From positions 1 through 21,531 of the forward strand of contig JAHZIG010000036.1 of the NCBI GenBank assembly GCA_019419865.1: DNA of 21,531 bases, given 5' to 3'. The position numbers and the translations under genes are program-made. The DNA is from Clostridiales bacterium. GTDB taxonomy: Bacteria; Bacillota; Clostridia; Monoglobales; Monoglobaceae. The stretch's first letter is position 1; every line of letters starts with the position of its first letter. This document shows positions 5,293 through 14,496 of this stretch, piece after piece. The notes below the pieces were generated by a model that was given only the letters and a program-made list of their open reading frames with translations, searched no databases and had not been told where the DNA came from.

Positions 5293-5985
5293 ATGAAGTA
5301 TTCAAGCGAAGTAGAAGCTATGTGTCCTTTGGCAAAAGGCGCATATCACGGACCCGCTCCGATCCCGCAGGAGGGAAAATGGACGCAGGTAAAGGAGATC
5401 ACCGACATTTCGGGTCTGACGCACGGCGTTGGCTGGTGCGCTCCCCAGCAGGGAACATGTAAACTGACTCTCAACGTCAAAGAGGGCGTGATTCAGGAAG
5501 CGTTGGTAGAGACGGTAGGCTGCAGCGGTATGACGCATTCGGCGGCTATGGCGTCCGAGATATTGGTCGGCAAGACCATACTCGAAGCGCTCAACACCGA
5601 CTTGGTCTGCGACGCTATCAACACGGCGATGAGAGAGCTGTTCCTGCAGATAGCTTACGGACGTACGCAGACTGCGTTTTCCGAGGACGGCCTGCCGATA
5701 GGCGCGGGTCTTGAAGACCTGGGCAAAGGGCTCAGAAGTCAGGTCGGCACCACATACGCGACTCTCGCAAAGGGTCCCAGATATCTGGAGCTTGCCGAAG
5801 GATATATAACCAAGGTCGCGATCGACGAGAACGACACGATAATCGGTTATAAGTTCGTACATCTCGGCAAGATGATGGAGATGATAGCGGGCGGCATGGA
5901 CGCCAACGAGGCGCTTGAAAAGGCGAGCGGCCAGTACGGCAGAGTAGACGACGCCGTTAAACTGATCGACCCCAGACATGAGTAA
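5293..5985 (+). CDS. IscU/NifU-like iron-sulfur cluster scaffold homologue (GGGtGRT operon)
   Basis: The 230-residue product has an IscU/NifU-N-like core. VGCSGMTHSAAMASEILVGK (75-94) resembles the IscU GCGTAIASSS...GKT segment with its cluster-binding cysteine (Cys77). It is followed by ILEAL and by VCDAINTAMRELFLQIAYG (105-123) with Cys106. Further cysteines are Cys11, Cys49 and Cys56. The protein is longer than a canonical IscU and is better viewed as a divergent scaffold-like homologue. The start at ATG 5293 is chosen because AAAGGAG lies 7 nt upstream. The earlier in-frame ATG at 5248 falls inside the leader stem without a ribosome site. The GGGtGRT gene follows 20 nt downstream, so the two are co-transcribed and probably act together. 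Confidence 0.75.
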   Translation: MKYSSEVEAMCPLAKGAYHGPAPIPQEGKWTQVKEITDISGLTHGVGWCAPQQGTCKLTLNVKEGVIQEALVETVGCSGMTHSAAMASEILVGKTILEALNTDLVCDAINTAMRELFLQIAYGRTQTAFSEDGLPIGAGLEDLGKGLRSQVGTTYATLAKGPRYLELAEGYITKVAIDENDTIIGYKFVHLGKMMEMIAGGMDANEALEKASGQYGRVDDAVKLIDPRHE

Positions 5986-6005
5986 TTTATAAGGAGGATA
6001 TCATA

Positions 6006-7010
6006 ATGGCTTTATTTGAAAGTTATGAAAGAAGAATAGATCAAATCAACGCCGAACTCGCAAAGCACGGCATTTCTTCCATAGAAGAAGCTAAACAGAT
6101 CTGCGATGAAAAAGGCGTCGACGCTTACGGAATAGTAAAGGGCATACAGCCGATATGCTTCGAGAACGCATGCTGGGCGTACACCGTTGGAGCCGCTATA
6201 GCTATAAAGGACGGCTGCACGAGCGCGGCGGACGCGGCTGAGAAGATCGGTCTCGGTCTCCAGAGCTTCTGTATCCCGGGCAGCGTCGCCGACGACAGAA
6301 AGGTCGGTCTCGGTCACGGTAATCTCGGCGCAAGACTTCTCAGAGAGGAGACCAAGTGCTTCGCGTTCCTCGCGGGTCACGAATCGTTCGCGGCGGCCGA
6401 GGGCGCTATAGGTCTGGCTAAGAGCGCCAATAAGGCGAGAAAAGAGGATCTTAGAGTTATACTCAACGGTCTCGGTAAGGACGCGGCTCAGATCATCTCG
6501 AGGATCAACGGCTTTACATACGTTCAGACTCAGTTCGACTACTACACGGGCGAGGTCAAGATCGTTAAGGAGACGGCTTACTCAAACGGCGAGCGCGCAA
6601 AGGTTCGCTGCTACGGCGCGGACGACGTTCGCGAGGGCGTGGCTATAATGCATCTCGAGGGCGTGGACGTATCCATCACGGGTAACTCGACCAACCCGAC
6701 GAGATTCCAGCACCCGGTAGCCGGCACGTATAAGAAAGAATGTATCGAGCAGGGCAAGAAGTACTTCTCGGTAGCGAGCGGCGGCGGCACGGGCAGAACG
6801 CTTCACCCGGACAACATGGCGGCCGGCCCGGCTTCCTACGGTATGACCGACACGATGGGCAGAATGCACTCCGACGCGCAGTTCGCGGGTTCGTCATCGG
6901 TTCCGGCTCACGTTGAGATGATGGGACTTATAGGAATGGGCAACAACCCGATGGTCGGCGCTACGGTGGCCGTTGCGGTAGCCGTTGAAGAGGCTATGAA
7001 AAACGCGTAA
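6006..7010 (+). CDS. GGGtGRT family protein
   Basis: The 334-residue product carries the signature GGGTGRT (about 259-265) followed by LHPDNMAAGPASYGMTDTMG and a Gly/Met-rich end (GLIGMGNNPMVGA, then an alanine/valine-rich helix). These define the uncharacterised GGGtGRT family. Conserved-looking cysteines lie at 51, 56, 71, 89 and 118 (for example CFENACWAY). No signal peptide is present, so a cytoplasmic role is expected. It follows the IscU-like gene with an excellent AAGGAGG site 8 nt before ATG and ends before a strong terminator. The partner gene suggests an iron-sulfur or metal-linked function, but no reaction is known to me. Confidence 0.9.
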   Translation: MALFESYERRIDQINAELAKHGISSIEEAKQICDEKGVDAYGIVKGIQPICFENACWAYTVGAAIAIKDGCTSAADAAEKIGLGLQSFCIPGSVADDRKVGLGHGNLGARLLREETKCFAFLAGHESFAAAEGAIGLAKSANKARKEDLRVILNGLGKDAAQIISRINGFTYVQTQFDYYTGEVKIVKETAYSNGERAKVRCYGADDVREGVAIMHLEGVDVSITGNSTNPTRFQHPVAGTYKKECIEQGKKYFSVASGGGTGRTLHPDNMAAGPASYGMTDTMGRMHSDAQFAGSSSVPAHVEMMGLIGMGNNPMVGATVAVAVAVEEAMKNA

Positions 7011-7054
7011 AAACGTATGTTGATCGCATAGGCTATATTAATGAAATATTTGAG

Positions 7055-7103
7055 AATCAGACGCATTATTGGTTTTTTACCTTGGCTGCGTCTGATTTTT
7101 TAT
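7055..7103 (+). terminator. Rho-independent terminator of the GGGtGRT operon
   Basis: AATCAGACGC (7055-7064) pairs perfectly with GCGTCTGATT (7088-7097), followed by TTTTATT. The 10-bp stem and T-run, 45 nt after the stop codon, make a convincing terminator despite the 23-nt loop. Confidence 0.85.
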
Positions 7104-7189
7104 TGATTTAATATTGAAATATAAATCATATTGATACGGCAATAACGGTCATATAATCTTTTTAATCTCATATTTGACGCGTCAGTCTA

Positions 7190-7690
7190 ACGGCGCAAAC
7201 GGCTTTAAAAGTTGTTGATTGTCGTTGAAGCGTTGTTGCAGTAAAACAAACATTCTTTTCTCTTTAGGTTGGGCTGACGCTTAGGCGTTACAGCCGCCGC
7301 CCGAGTCGATATTCCCTAATCCCTAAGCTAACGTAGGAGTTAGGAGTTAGGGGCTAGGGACGGAAATTCGCGGTTTTAACACCGAACGCAAACGTATGCG
7401 GAATTTGAATACGTTGTTTTCCTAAGCGGTTCAGAAGCCGTATCCACGCTACAACTTCGTTTTTGACTTTCTAATTTCTAATAGCTAATCCCTATCCCTA
7501 CGTTCGTAGGAGTTAGGATGATAGGAATTAGGTATTAGGGGCGGAAATTCGCCGCTTTAACGCCGAACGCAAACGTATGCGGAATTGGAATACTTTGTCT
7601 TTCTAAACGGCTGCAGCCGCCGTATCCACGCTGCAACTTCGTTTTCACCTCCTATTCTCTATTCGCTAATCGCTAATCGCTATGTTGTCC
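7190..7690. repeat. Tandemly duplicated intergenic repeat with 7-bp-periodic hairpin arms
   Basis: Positions 7361-7465 and 7542-7646 are near-identical copies offset by 181 bp (shared CGGAAATTCG, CCGAACGCAAACGTATGCGG and CAACTTCGTTTT). Each copy is preceded by a block with a drifting 7-bp period: CTAATCC/CTAATTT-like units, then complementary TTAGGAG/TTAGGGG-like units (7313-7360; 7471-7540). The arms form imperfect hairpins; the second is closed by CCTACG-TT-CGTAGG (7497-7510). A third block (about 7653-7685, CTATTCG/CTAATCG units) has only the left arm. The gap between the GGGtGRT operon and the next gene holds no other recognisable feature. Confidence 0.75.
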
Positions 7691-7694
7691 CCGC

Positions 7695-8402
7695 ATGTCA
7701 CTTTTAGAGGTATATAATATAGGTATAAACCTAAAAGTTTTGGAGTACGACGAAGAAACTAAAGACGACGCGGTTTGGGATATATGCTCGGCTCTTCAAG
7801 GGAAACATCAACCCGAACCGCAGACGATCGCGGACGTTATCGCGGGCTTGGCGGAGCGAGGACTATTTGACGGCGACTGCTTCAAGCGCGGACTGATAAC
7901 GTCTAAGCGGATACAGAAGACCTATTACAGATGTACTGTAGACCGTAAGGCGATCGAGATAAACTTTGACATATGGCTTTTGGACGAGGCCGAGATGGAA
8001 AGCATGTCAAAGCGCAGTTTAATATTGTCCGAATACATAAATCGGTCGAATAACTCAGTAAATCGGTCGAATAACGAGGTAAATCAACCGAATTATCCGC
8101 AAAGTAAAGTAAAGGAAAGTAAAGTAAATGAAAGTAAAGCAGAGGAAAGTAAAGCAGGCGAAGCGTCGGCTTCCGCCTCCGCTTCCGCCTCCGCCGCGGC
8201 AACCGCTGCCGCCGATACAGATATACAATATATATCTGATATTGATAAAGTTATGGATCGCTATCGAGAGCGTATCGGTTACGGATTCGTTAAAGAACAG
8301 ACGGACTGCGTTCAAGACTGGTTAGACGCGGGCGTGGAAGATGATACATATAATAAAAGCCGCACGCCGAAATGGCGAGCGACTTGGTTGGGTTTGACTT
8401 AG
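7695..8402 (+). pseudogene. Phage-type replication organizer (Lin1244/DnaD-like), probably 5'-truncated
   Basis: The 235-residue frame resembles phage replication initiation proteins. GLFDGDCFKRGLITSKRIQKTYYR (about 57-80) matches the end of the Lin1244/Lin1753-like N-terminal domain. A typical lysine/serine/glutamate linker follows (QSKVKESKVNESKAEESK), then an alanine/serine low-complexity run and the start of a DnaD-like helical module (DKVMDRYRERIGYGF...). The usual first about 40 residues of the N-terminal domain are missing or replaced, the ATG has no Shine-Dalgarno, and the C-terminus is shorter than in intact proteins. No other phage gene is nearby. The frame abuts the repeat block that lacks its right arm, suggesting a recombination junction. 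It ends 7 nt before the stop of the convergent surface-protein gene. Confidence 0.5.
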
Positions 8403-8409
8403 CGAGATT

Positions 8410-11400
8410 TTACGCTTCGGGCGAAGCGGTAGCTTCCGGAGCAGTAGTTGCGCTTGGCGCGTCCGTCGCGGACGGAGCGTTTGTCGCGGACGGAGCGCTG
8501 ATATCGTTCATCACTCTTGCGATTATCGTCGCGGCTTCCGCTCTGGTCGCGTTGGCTTTCGGCTGGAATGTTCCGTCTTCATAGCCTGTGATATAGCCCG
8601 CGCTTACCATAGCCGTCACATATCCGACGGCGTAGTCAGCTATGTCGTCGGCGTCCGCGAATGTCGAGTCCGCCGTCGTAGTCAGCGCGAGGTAACGGCC
8701 TATTATCGTCGCCATGTCCTCGCGGGTTATCGTATCGGACGCGCCGAACCATTCGTCTGATACTCCCGTGACCATTCCCGCTTCCTGAGCGGCGATCACG
8801 TACGGGGTGTACCAGTCGTCCGCCGCGCAGTCGAGGAACTGCGAATCCGTGGACGCTGCGCTCAGTCCGAACAGTTCGACAGTCATCTTTGTGAATTCGG
8901 CGCGGGTTATCGTGCCTTCGGGCAGGAACGTATTATCGCCGTAACCGTCTACTATTCCCGCCTCATAGAGAGCCATGATGTATTCGTAGCCCCAATACGT
9001 GGTCGGAACGTCGGCGAATACCTGTTCGCCGTCAGTCGTTCCCGGGGTAGGCGTAGCGCTTGGATCGGTTGTAGCCGCCGGCGTGGAAGTCGGGCTTGGA
9101 GTAGCCGTAGCGGTCGTGGTCGAGCCGCCCCAGCCGCCGCCTCCGCCGCCGCTGCCGCCGCCGGAAGATCCGCCTCCGTTGACAGCCGCCGTGCAGGTTA
9201 TTTCAACGTTCTCAGCCGGCATTGCAAACGAGCCGCTGAAAGCGTTTCCGTTATACGCAAGGTTCCTTACCGTGTAGCCGGACGCCGCGGTAGCGCTCAC
9301 GCTTACCGTCGAACCGGGATAAACGGTATCGCCCGACGCGATCTCCGTTCCGTTTGCGCCGACGGTTATAGCCGAGATATGCTCGGGAACCGTCCAGGTA
9401 ACCGTATAAGCGGCGATCTGTCTGTTGGCGTCGGTAAGCGCCTGACCCGCCGTCACGATCGCGGCGAGGTTCTCGTCGGTCGGATCGTCGTTATACGCCG
9501 CGACCGCGTTTTCCAGCGCCGTCTTAGCCGTTTGTACGGCGGTTATATTGTTCGTCTGAGCCGAATTGATATCCTCGCCGAGATCTTCAGTTATCGCGGC
9601 TATCATCTCGTCGGAACTGTTTGAAAGCTCGTCCGCCGCCGCGATCGTCTCTTCGGAAGTCATGGGCTCGAACTCGGCCGTGATATTGACGTCCGAAGCC
9701 GGCATAACAAACGCGTTGTCCGTAACTTCTATAGTTTGGTCGCCCGCGGTAACGGTCAGCGAGAGCAGCTTATAACCGAAGTTGGGTTCTAAGGTCAACT
9801 CGACCGTATCGCCCGCGCTCGGCGCCGAAGGCGCGTATTGGATCGCGCCGTTCTCGACCGAAGTAGTTATATTATATGTAGGAGCCGCGGTAGCCGTAGC
9901 CTCAGGCTCGCTTGTTGCGGTCGGCTCCGCTGTAGCGGTAGCCTCGGGTTCGCTTGTAACAGTAGGTTCTGCTGTAGCCGTAGCCTCGGGCTCGCTTGTT
10001 GCGGTCGGCTCCGCTGTAGCCGTAGCCTCGGGCTCGCTTGTTGCGGTCGGCTGCGCTGTAGCGGTTGCCTCGGGCTCGCTTGTAACGGTCGGATCCGCGG
10101 TAGCCGTAGCCTCGGGTTCGCTTGTTGCGGTCGGCTCCGCTGTAGCGGTTGCCTCGGGCTCGCTTGTAACGATTGGTTCTGTTGTAGCGGTAGCCTCGGG
10201 TTCGCTTGTAACGGTCGGCTCCGCTGTAGCGGTAGCTTCGGGCTCGCTTGTTACAGTAGGTTCTGCTGTAGCCGTAGCTTCGGGCTCTGCGGTCGCCGTT
10301 GCGACAGGTTCCGCCGTAGCTGTTGCGGAAGGAGCTAATTCTCCGGTTTTACCTATTATAGTAGCGAACCAGAACGAACCCGGCGCGCCTTCTTTCGGGG
10401 CGAACTGGAGGGTCGCCGTAGTCGCTTCGGTTACGTTAAACGTTACTTTAGCCACGCCTATATTGAGATCGCCGAGCTTAGCGACCTGCGTTTGGTCGGC
10501 CGACGTATCCAATACCGCGGTCTCCTGATCGTCCGCGAAATCAACGTTTACGATAAAGCCTCTGTCTCTGTATTCGCGAACCAGCATATACAGCGTATAT
10601 TCGCCGGCCTCCGGGAACGTGAAGTTTTCGACCTCTAATCCGGTAAAGCCGTTCATATTAAGATACGAGGTATAAGCCGAGTCGAAGTCCGCAAGTTCGC
10701 CGAACGGTTTGCCCAGCGCTTCGTAATTCGCGGTCGTGCCGGCGTCCGAGGTATCGAACGCGCCTTCGCGCTGCGATAACGCGTCGGTCCACTCGCTTAC
10801 TGCGTATACCTGTCCGGTAGTATATGTAACCGCCGGAGCCGTAGGCTCGGCCGAGGGTTCTGTCGTCGGTTCAGCAGTAGGCTCTGTCGTCGGTTCAGCT
10901 GAAGGTTCTGCCGAAGGCGCCGCCGTGGGTTCGGCTGTGGGTTCAGCTGTCGGTTCAGCTGTCGGTTCAGCCGTCGGTTCGGCTGTCGGTTCAGCCGTGG
11001 GTTCGGCCGTAGGAGCCGGAGTAGCCGTCGGCATTGCGCTCTGCGGGAGTCTCGCCTCGCCGTTTGCGCCGACGTTTACGACGCCCGAGCCGGCGTAGGA
11101 AGTATCAGACGCGTCGGCGTCTAAAATTCCGTTGACCGCGATAACTCCGTTATTGGTAAGGGTAACTTCGTCGGCTACCTCGACCGTTACGTTTTCGGGT
11201 ATCGTAAGGGTGGAGCCGGCCGGTATAGTCAAATTCTCGGATATAAGCGCCGAAGTTCCGACTATAGTAACATTGGCGTTTTGAGCGATCTCTCCGCCTG
11301 TATAGGTAGAGCCGGGCGTCGGGTTGTCGATCGATACTATAGTAGAGTAATTGTTGTTCGCAATGGTAAGCGGCGTCTTTATATCGCTCAAAGATCCGCT

Positions 11401-14355
11401 CGTATATGTAAGAGTCGTTTTCTGACCTTCCCAGTTTTCTATCCAGACCTCGTCGGTTATCGCGCCGCCGTCTACAGTCAGTCCGGAATTGTCAGGATTG
11501 GAGCTGCTGTTAGCGTTTATGAACACGCCGTCTCCTGCCGCCGCGGTATTGCCGGATATTTCGCCGCCGGTCATATTCATAGTCGCCGTGCTTGCGATCC
11601 ATACGCCGCCGGCGTAGCCCGCCGCGGTATTTCCGGTGATCTCGCCGCCCGTCATAGTGAATCCGCCGCCGCTGTTGCCGTAGAAGACGCCGCCTCCGTA
11701 AACGGTAGTCTGATTGTCCTTGATAACGCCGCCGTTTATAACGAGGCCGGTACCGCTCTTATAGTATACGCCGCCGCCCGAGAAGGGATAGTCCGCGGCG
11801 CCGCCGTTTTGGATCGTAGTTCCGTTATTGACGGTCAGATCCGAATTGTTTACGGCGATAACGCGGGCCATGTTGTTCGCGTCCAGAGTAATGTTTTGAA
11901 GCGATACGTCCGCGCCGTTATTTATATAGAACAGACCGTCGCTGTCTATAACGCTGTTATCGGAGCTTGTCCAGTCCGATTTAGCGTAGCCGTCGCTTGC
12001 GTTTATGGTAAAGTTTCCGCCGTCTATATCGAGCGCCTTACCGTTTATAACGAACTGCGTATCGGTTTCGATATTCTTGAGCAGGGTGATGGTCGAGCCG
12101 TCCGAAGCCTTGTCGATAGCGTCTTGAAGATCGGCGTAACCGGTGTTACCTATTTTAGCGACCGCGGTCTCGTCGTCTACGACGATCTCAAACGTACCGT
12201 TCGGATTCTCTACCGCTAAGCTGCCGTTTGGAACCGAGACGGTTATATTGTCCGCGGGCTTTGACGAGAACGTTCCGCCTGTGATCGTAACCGTGGGGTC
12301 GTTTGCGTTTTCCGTTTCGAACAGCATCCTTACCGCCTCGCCGTTCGCGCTTGTATACGTTCCGCCTTCGATGTTTACGTCTATAGCGAAGTTATAGTTG
12401 CCCTCCACGTATATCGCGTCGCCCGTGGAATTTATACCGCTGTTTACAGCGGCTTCGGGTATGTTTTCCACGCCGTTCGCGTTGATTACGGTAGAACCTT
12501 TGATCGTAACCGTTCCGCCTTTGACGCCGACGCCGGTGTTGGCGGTTATCGTAGTATTGTTTATCGTGAGCGAGCTATCGGCGCTCGGGAAGTAGATCCC
12601 AAGACCCAAGCCCGGGTTTGTGTTGGTGTTGGTTATTGTAGAATTCGTTATGTTTAAATCGATGTTAGTCGCCGTGCCGTGAGTGACGACGACGTACGCG
12701 TTTTCGCCTTCAAGGCTTACGTCGTCAAGGTTGAGAGCGACGTTGCCGTTTAAGATCTGAGCTACGCAAGACGTGTCGGAATCCGGATTTGTGATTTTGC
12801 GCAGAGATTTTACCGAACCGTTTCTGACGGTAAGCGTCTGGTTTTGACCGGACGGATATATTACGTAGTTCGACGTACCCGAGTATACATAATTATGTTC
12901 GTTCAGATCGATCACGCCGCTCTGGGAAACCGCCATCGTCGAGTCGCCCTCGTAATCGGCGAGCATATAAGCCGTGTCCGCTCCGGCCGAAAAGAGATAG
13001 GACGGATTGGAATAGAGATATTCGGGATTCTCCGCGTCTGCCGCGAACGCAGGCGTCGTCAGTTTACCGACAAGCTCCTCCGAATAATCCACATAGGCGT
13101 AACCAAGATCCAGGCTATTGTCTATAGTTACGTTATCGAGTTTTAAATATTGCTGATACCTTGAATTGCTTGTCGATACGCTTAAGTCGTCTATAGACCC
13201 GTTCTTCACAGTCGATACCGGAGGAACGCCGGTATCGTCCGATACGGTCGTGCGTATATTTAGGTTCGATATATTGCAGCCGTTTAGATCTATAGTTAAG
13301 TTCCTCTCGTTTATTACGGGGATAGTTCCCGTATAGTCGCCGTAGAAAGTGAGCGTATCGTTATCCTGCAGGTTCCTTACAGCTGCGGCTGCGTCGCCGT
13401 AGTACAGGTTCTCGCCGTCTCTGGTGATTATCGCCGTAGCGTCTTCGTTAGCTAATGTTTCTATCGCGTAGAAGGTCTGGCCGTCCACAAGCGTCTCGAC
13501 GCATTTATAGCCGGCCGGGAGCTGCGGCGAAACGTCCGTTTTGAAGAGACAGTTGTTAAACACCGAGCCTTCGGCTATCGTACCTACGACCGAATCGATC
13601 GTCGCGCCGTTTAAATTAAGCGTCGCCGAGGCGTTGACCGAGAGGGCGCAGTTTAAAACGACGGTCCCGGCGGGAGCGTTCTCTGTTCCCAAATTTACTT
13701 CGCAGACTCTCTGGCAATATACGCTGTTACTGCCGTTTAGAGTTCCGGATTCAACGTTTATAGTAGAATTTGCGCCGACGACGTATATCGGATACGTAGA
13801 GCTCGTCAGCGTTCCGGATCTCATATTGGTAACGCTGTTCGCCTGCGTCCTGACGGCTATGCTTCCGGTCGTTTCAAACGCGGCGTCGCTTAAGTTAAGC
13901 GTTCCGTAGTTGTCTATGAGCGGGTTGACCGTTCTTGCGATCTTGCCGCCCTTATCCTGACTGGAATCGATTATGTTGAGCGTTCCGTAGTTCTGGAAAT
14001 TACATCTTCCCAGAGTAAGAGTATGGCCGTTTAAGTCGATCGTAAGCTCGTGATCTTCGGCGTTTCTCAGGTAGAAGTTCGCGTTCGTTACGATCTCCGT
14101 ATCTTCGGTAAGCGTCCAAGCGCTGTCGTTTATGTAGACGTAGTATCTGTAGTTGTCGATCGCGTTTGCGGCGTCCGCCAGAGTCTTGTATATGGCGCCT
14201 TCCGTAGCTTCCGGCGGCGCGCCGTCCGGATACTCGGCCGTACTGTCGACGTACACGGTCGTATAGTCGACGGCGAACGCGGTCGCAGAAAACAGCGTAA
14301 GGGTCATGCATAAGACCAGTAAAACGGATACCGCTTTCATTACATTCTGTTTCAT
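8410..14355 (-). CDS. Giant SLH-domain surface protein with beta-helix and Pro/Thr-rich repeats
   Basis: This 1981-residue protein is exported and cell-wall attached. It has a signal peptide (basic MKQNVMK, hydrophobic core, ATAFA cleavage region near residue 28). A long region (about 30-1100) of right-handed beta-helix-like turns follows, rich in LTIN, GGxI and GNTAAG motifs, as in adhesins or polysaccharide-binding proteins. Next come a 4-residue PTAE-type repeat block (about 1110-1175), a beta-sandwich-like domain (about 1180-1335) and a 14-residue repeat block (about 1345-1490). Two InlB-like beta domains flank a helical FIVAR-like segment (1492-1725), and a Gly-rich linker leads to three SLH domains (about 1778-1955). 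SLH domains bind secondary wall polymer. AGGAGAG lies 10 nt before ATG. Function (adhesion or glycan binding) is inferred. Confidence 0.9.
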   Translation of the reverse strand: MKQNVMKAVSVLLVLCMTLTLFSATAFAVDYTTVYVDSTAEYPDGAPPEATEGAIYKTLADAANAIDNYRYYVYINDSAWTLTEDTEIVTNANFYLRNAEDHELTIDLNGHTLTLGRCNFQNYGTLNIIDSSQDKGGKIARTVNPLIDNYGTLNLSDAAFETTGSIAVRTQANSVTNMRSGTLTSSTYPIYVVGANSTINVESGTLNGSNSVYCQRVCEVNLGTENAPAGTVVLNCALSVNASATLNLNGATIDSVVGTIAEGSVFNNCLFKTDVSPQLPAGYKCVETLVDGQTFYAIETLANEDATAIITRDGENLYYGDAAAAVRNLQDNDTLTFYGDYTGTIPVINERNLTIDLNGCNISNLNIRTTVSDDTGVPPVSTVKNGSIDDLSVSTSNSRYQQYLKLDNVTIDNSLDLGYAYVDYSEELVGKLTTPAFAADAENPEYLYSNPSYLFSAGADTAYMLADYEGDSTMAVSQSGVIDLNEHNYVYSGTSNYVIYPSGQNQTLTVRNGSVKSLRKITNPDSDTSCVAQILNGNVALNLDDVSLEGENAYVVVTHGTATNIDLNITNSTITNTNTNPGLGLGIYFPSADSSLTINNTTITANTGVGVKGGTVTIKGSTVINANGVENIPEAAVNSGINSTGDAIYVEGNYNFAIDVNIEGGTYTSANGEAVRMLFETENANDPTVTITGGTFSSKPADNITVSVPNGSLAVENPNGTFEIVVDDETAVAKIGNTGYADLQDAIDKASDGSTITLLKNIETDTQFVINGKALDIDGGNFTINASDGYAKSDWTSSDNSVIDSDGLFYINNGADVSLQNITLDANNMARVIAVNNSDLTVNNGTTIQNGGAADYPFSGGGVYYKSGTGLVINGGVIKDNQTTVYGGGVFYGNSGGGFTMTGGEITGNTAAGYAGGVWIASTATMNMTGGEISGNTAAAGDGVFINANSSSNPDNSGLTVDGGAITDEVWIENWEGQKTTLTYTSGSLSDIKTPLTIANNNYSTIVSIDNPTPGSTYTGGEIAQNANVTIVGTSALISENLTIPAGSTLTIPENVTVEVADEVTLTNNGVIAVNGILDADASDTSYAGSGVVNVGANGEARLPQSAMPTATPAPTAEPTAEPTAEPTAEPTAEPTAEPTAEPTAAPSAEPSAEPTTEPTAEPTTEPSAEPTAPAVTYTTGQVYAVSEWTDALSQREGAFDTSDAGTTANYEALGKPFGELADFDSAYTSYLNMNGFTGLEVENFTFPEAGEYTLYMLVREYRDRGFIVNVDFADDQETAVLDTSADQTQVAKLGDLNIGVAKVTFNVTEATTATLQFAPKEGAPGSFWFATIIGKTGELAPSATATAEPVATATAEPEATATAEPTVTSEPEATATAEPTVTSEPEATATTEPIVTSEPEATATAEPTATSEPEATATADPTVTSEPEATATAQPTATSEPEATATAEPTATSEPEATATAEPTVTSEPEATATAEPTATSEPEATATAAPTYNITTSVENGAIQYAPSAPSAGDTVELTLEPNFGYKLLSLTVTAGDQTIEVTDNAFVMPASDVNITAEFEPMTSEETIAAADELSNSSDEMIAAITEDLGEDINSAQTNNITAVQTAKTALENAVAAYNDDPTDENLAAIVTAGQALTDANRQIAAYTVTWTVPEHISAITVGANGTEIASGDTVYPGSTVSVSATAASGYTVRNLAYNGNAFSGSFAMPAENVEITCTAAVNGGGSSGGGSGGGGGGWGGSTTTATATPSPTSTPAATTDPSATPTPGTTDGEQVFADVPTTYWGYEYIMALYEAGIVDGYGDNTFLPEGTITRAEFTKMTVELFGLSAASTDSQFLDCAADDWYTPYVIAAQEAGMVTGVSDEWFGASDTITREDMATIIGRYLALTTTADSTFADADDIADYAVGYVTAMVSAGYITGYEDGTFQPKANATRAEAATIIARVMNDISAPSATNAPSATDAPSATTAPEATASPEA
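8413..8434 (-). terminator. Hairpin overlapping the end of the surface-protein gene
   Basis: CGCTTC-GGGC-GAAGCG (8413-8428) is a perfect 6-bp hairpin formed by the last codons of the minus-strand gene. On that strand it is followed by TAAAATCT. It could act as a weak terminator; no better one is seen before the convergent phage-type frame. Confidence 0.3.
9890..10300 (-). repeat. 42-bp (14-residue) tandem repeats in the surface-protein gene
   Basis: About nine full copies plus one partial copy of a 14-residue unit EATATAEPTVTSEP, with A/V, E/D/Q/T variation at fixed positions. The stretch is Thr/Pro/Glu-rich and should form an extended, possibly glycosylated stalk. Copy number is likely to vary between strains and to be error-prone in assembly. 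Confidence 0.9.
10839..11013 (-). repeat. 12-bp (4-residue) tandem repeats in the surface-protein gene
   Basis: A run of PTAE units (at least seven uninterrupted, then PSAE/PTTE variants) forms a second extended linker separating the beta-helix region from the following beta-sandwich-like domain. The 12-bp period makes slippage likely. Confidence 0.9.
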
Positions 14356-14496
14356 GGTTATTTTCTCTCCTAAATAATTAGTAGTATTTTTTTACATCCC
14401 TCTCCAAGGATATGCGCGTATGCTTCACGCTAAGCAAAATCTTCCCCCCTTTTTGAAATATGTAGTATAAGTTGTTAATTTTTCGCTTATATTCTA

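Noticed and set aside
5302..5979. Minus-strand open frame of 225 codons
   Set aside because: Antisense of the IscU-like gene, which has clear family motifs and ribosome site; the antisense product has none.
7695..8402. An intact prophage
   Set aside because: Only a single phage-type frame is present; no integrase, terminase, capsid or attachment sites are seen nearby.
9782..10528. Long plus-strand open frame of 248 codons with Ala/Val/Gly/Ser repeats
   Set aside because: It is the antisense shadow of the 42-bp repeats of the surface-protein gene; there is no ribosome site and no domain.
11281..12219. Plus-strand open frame of 312 codons
   Set aside because: Lies wholly opposite the beta-helix region of the surface protein, without a start signal or recognisable domain.
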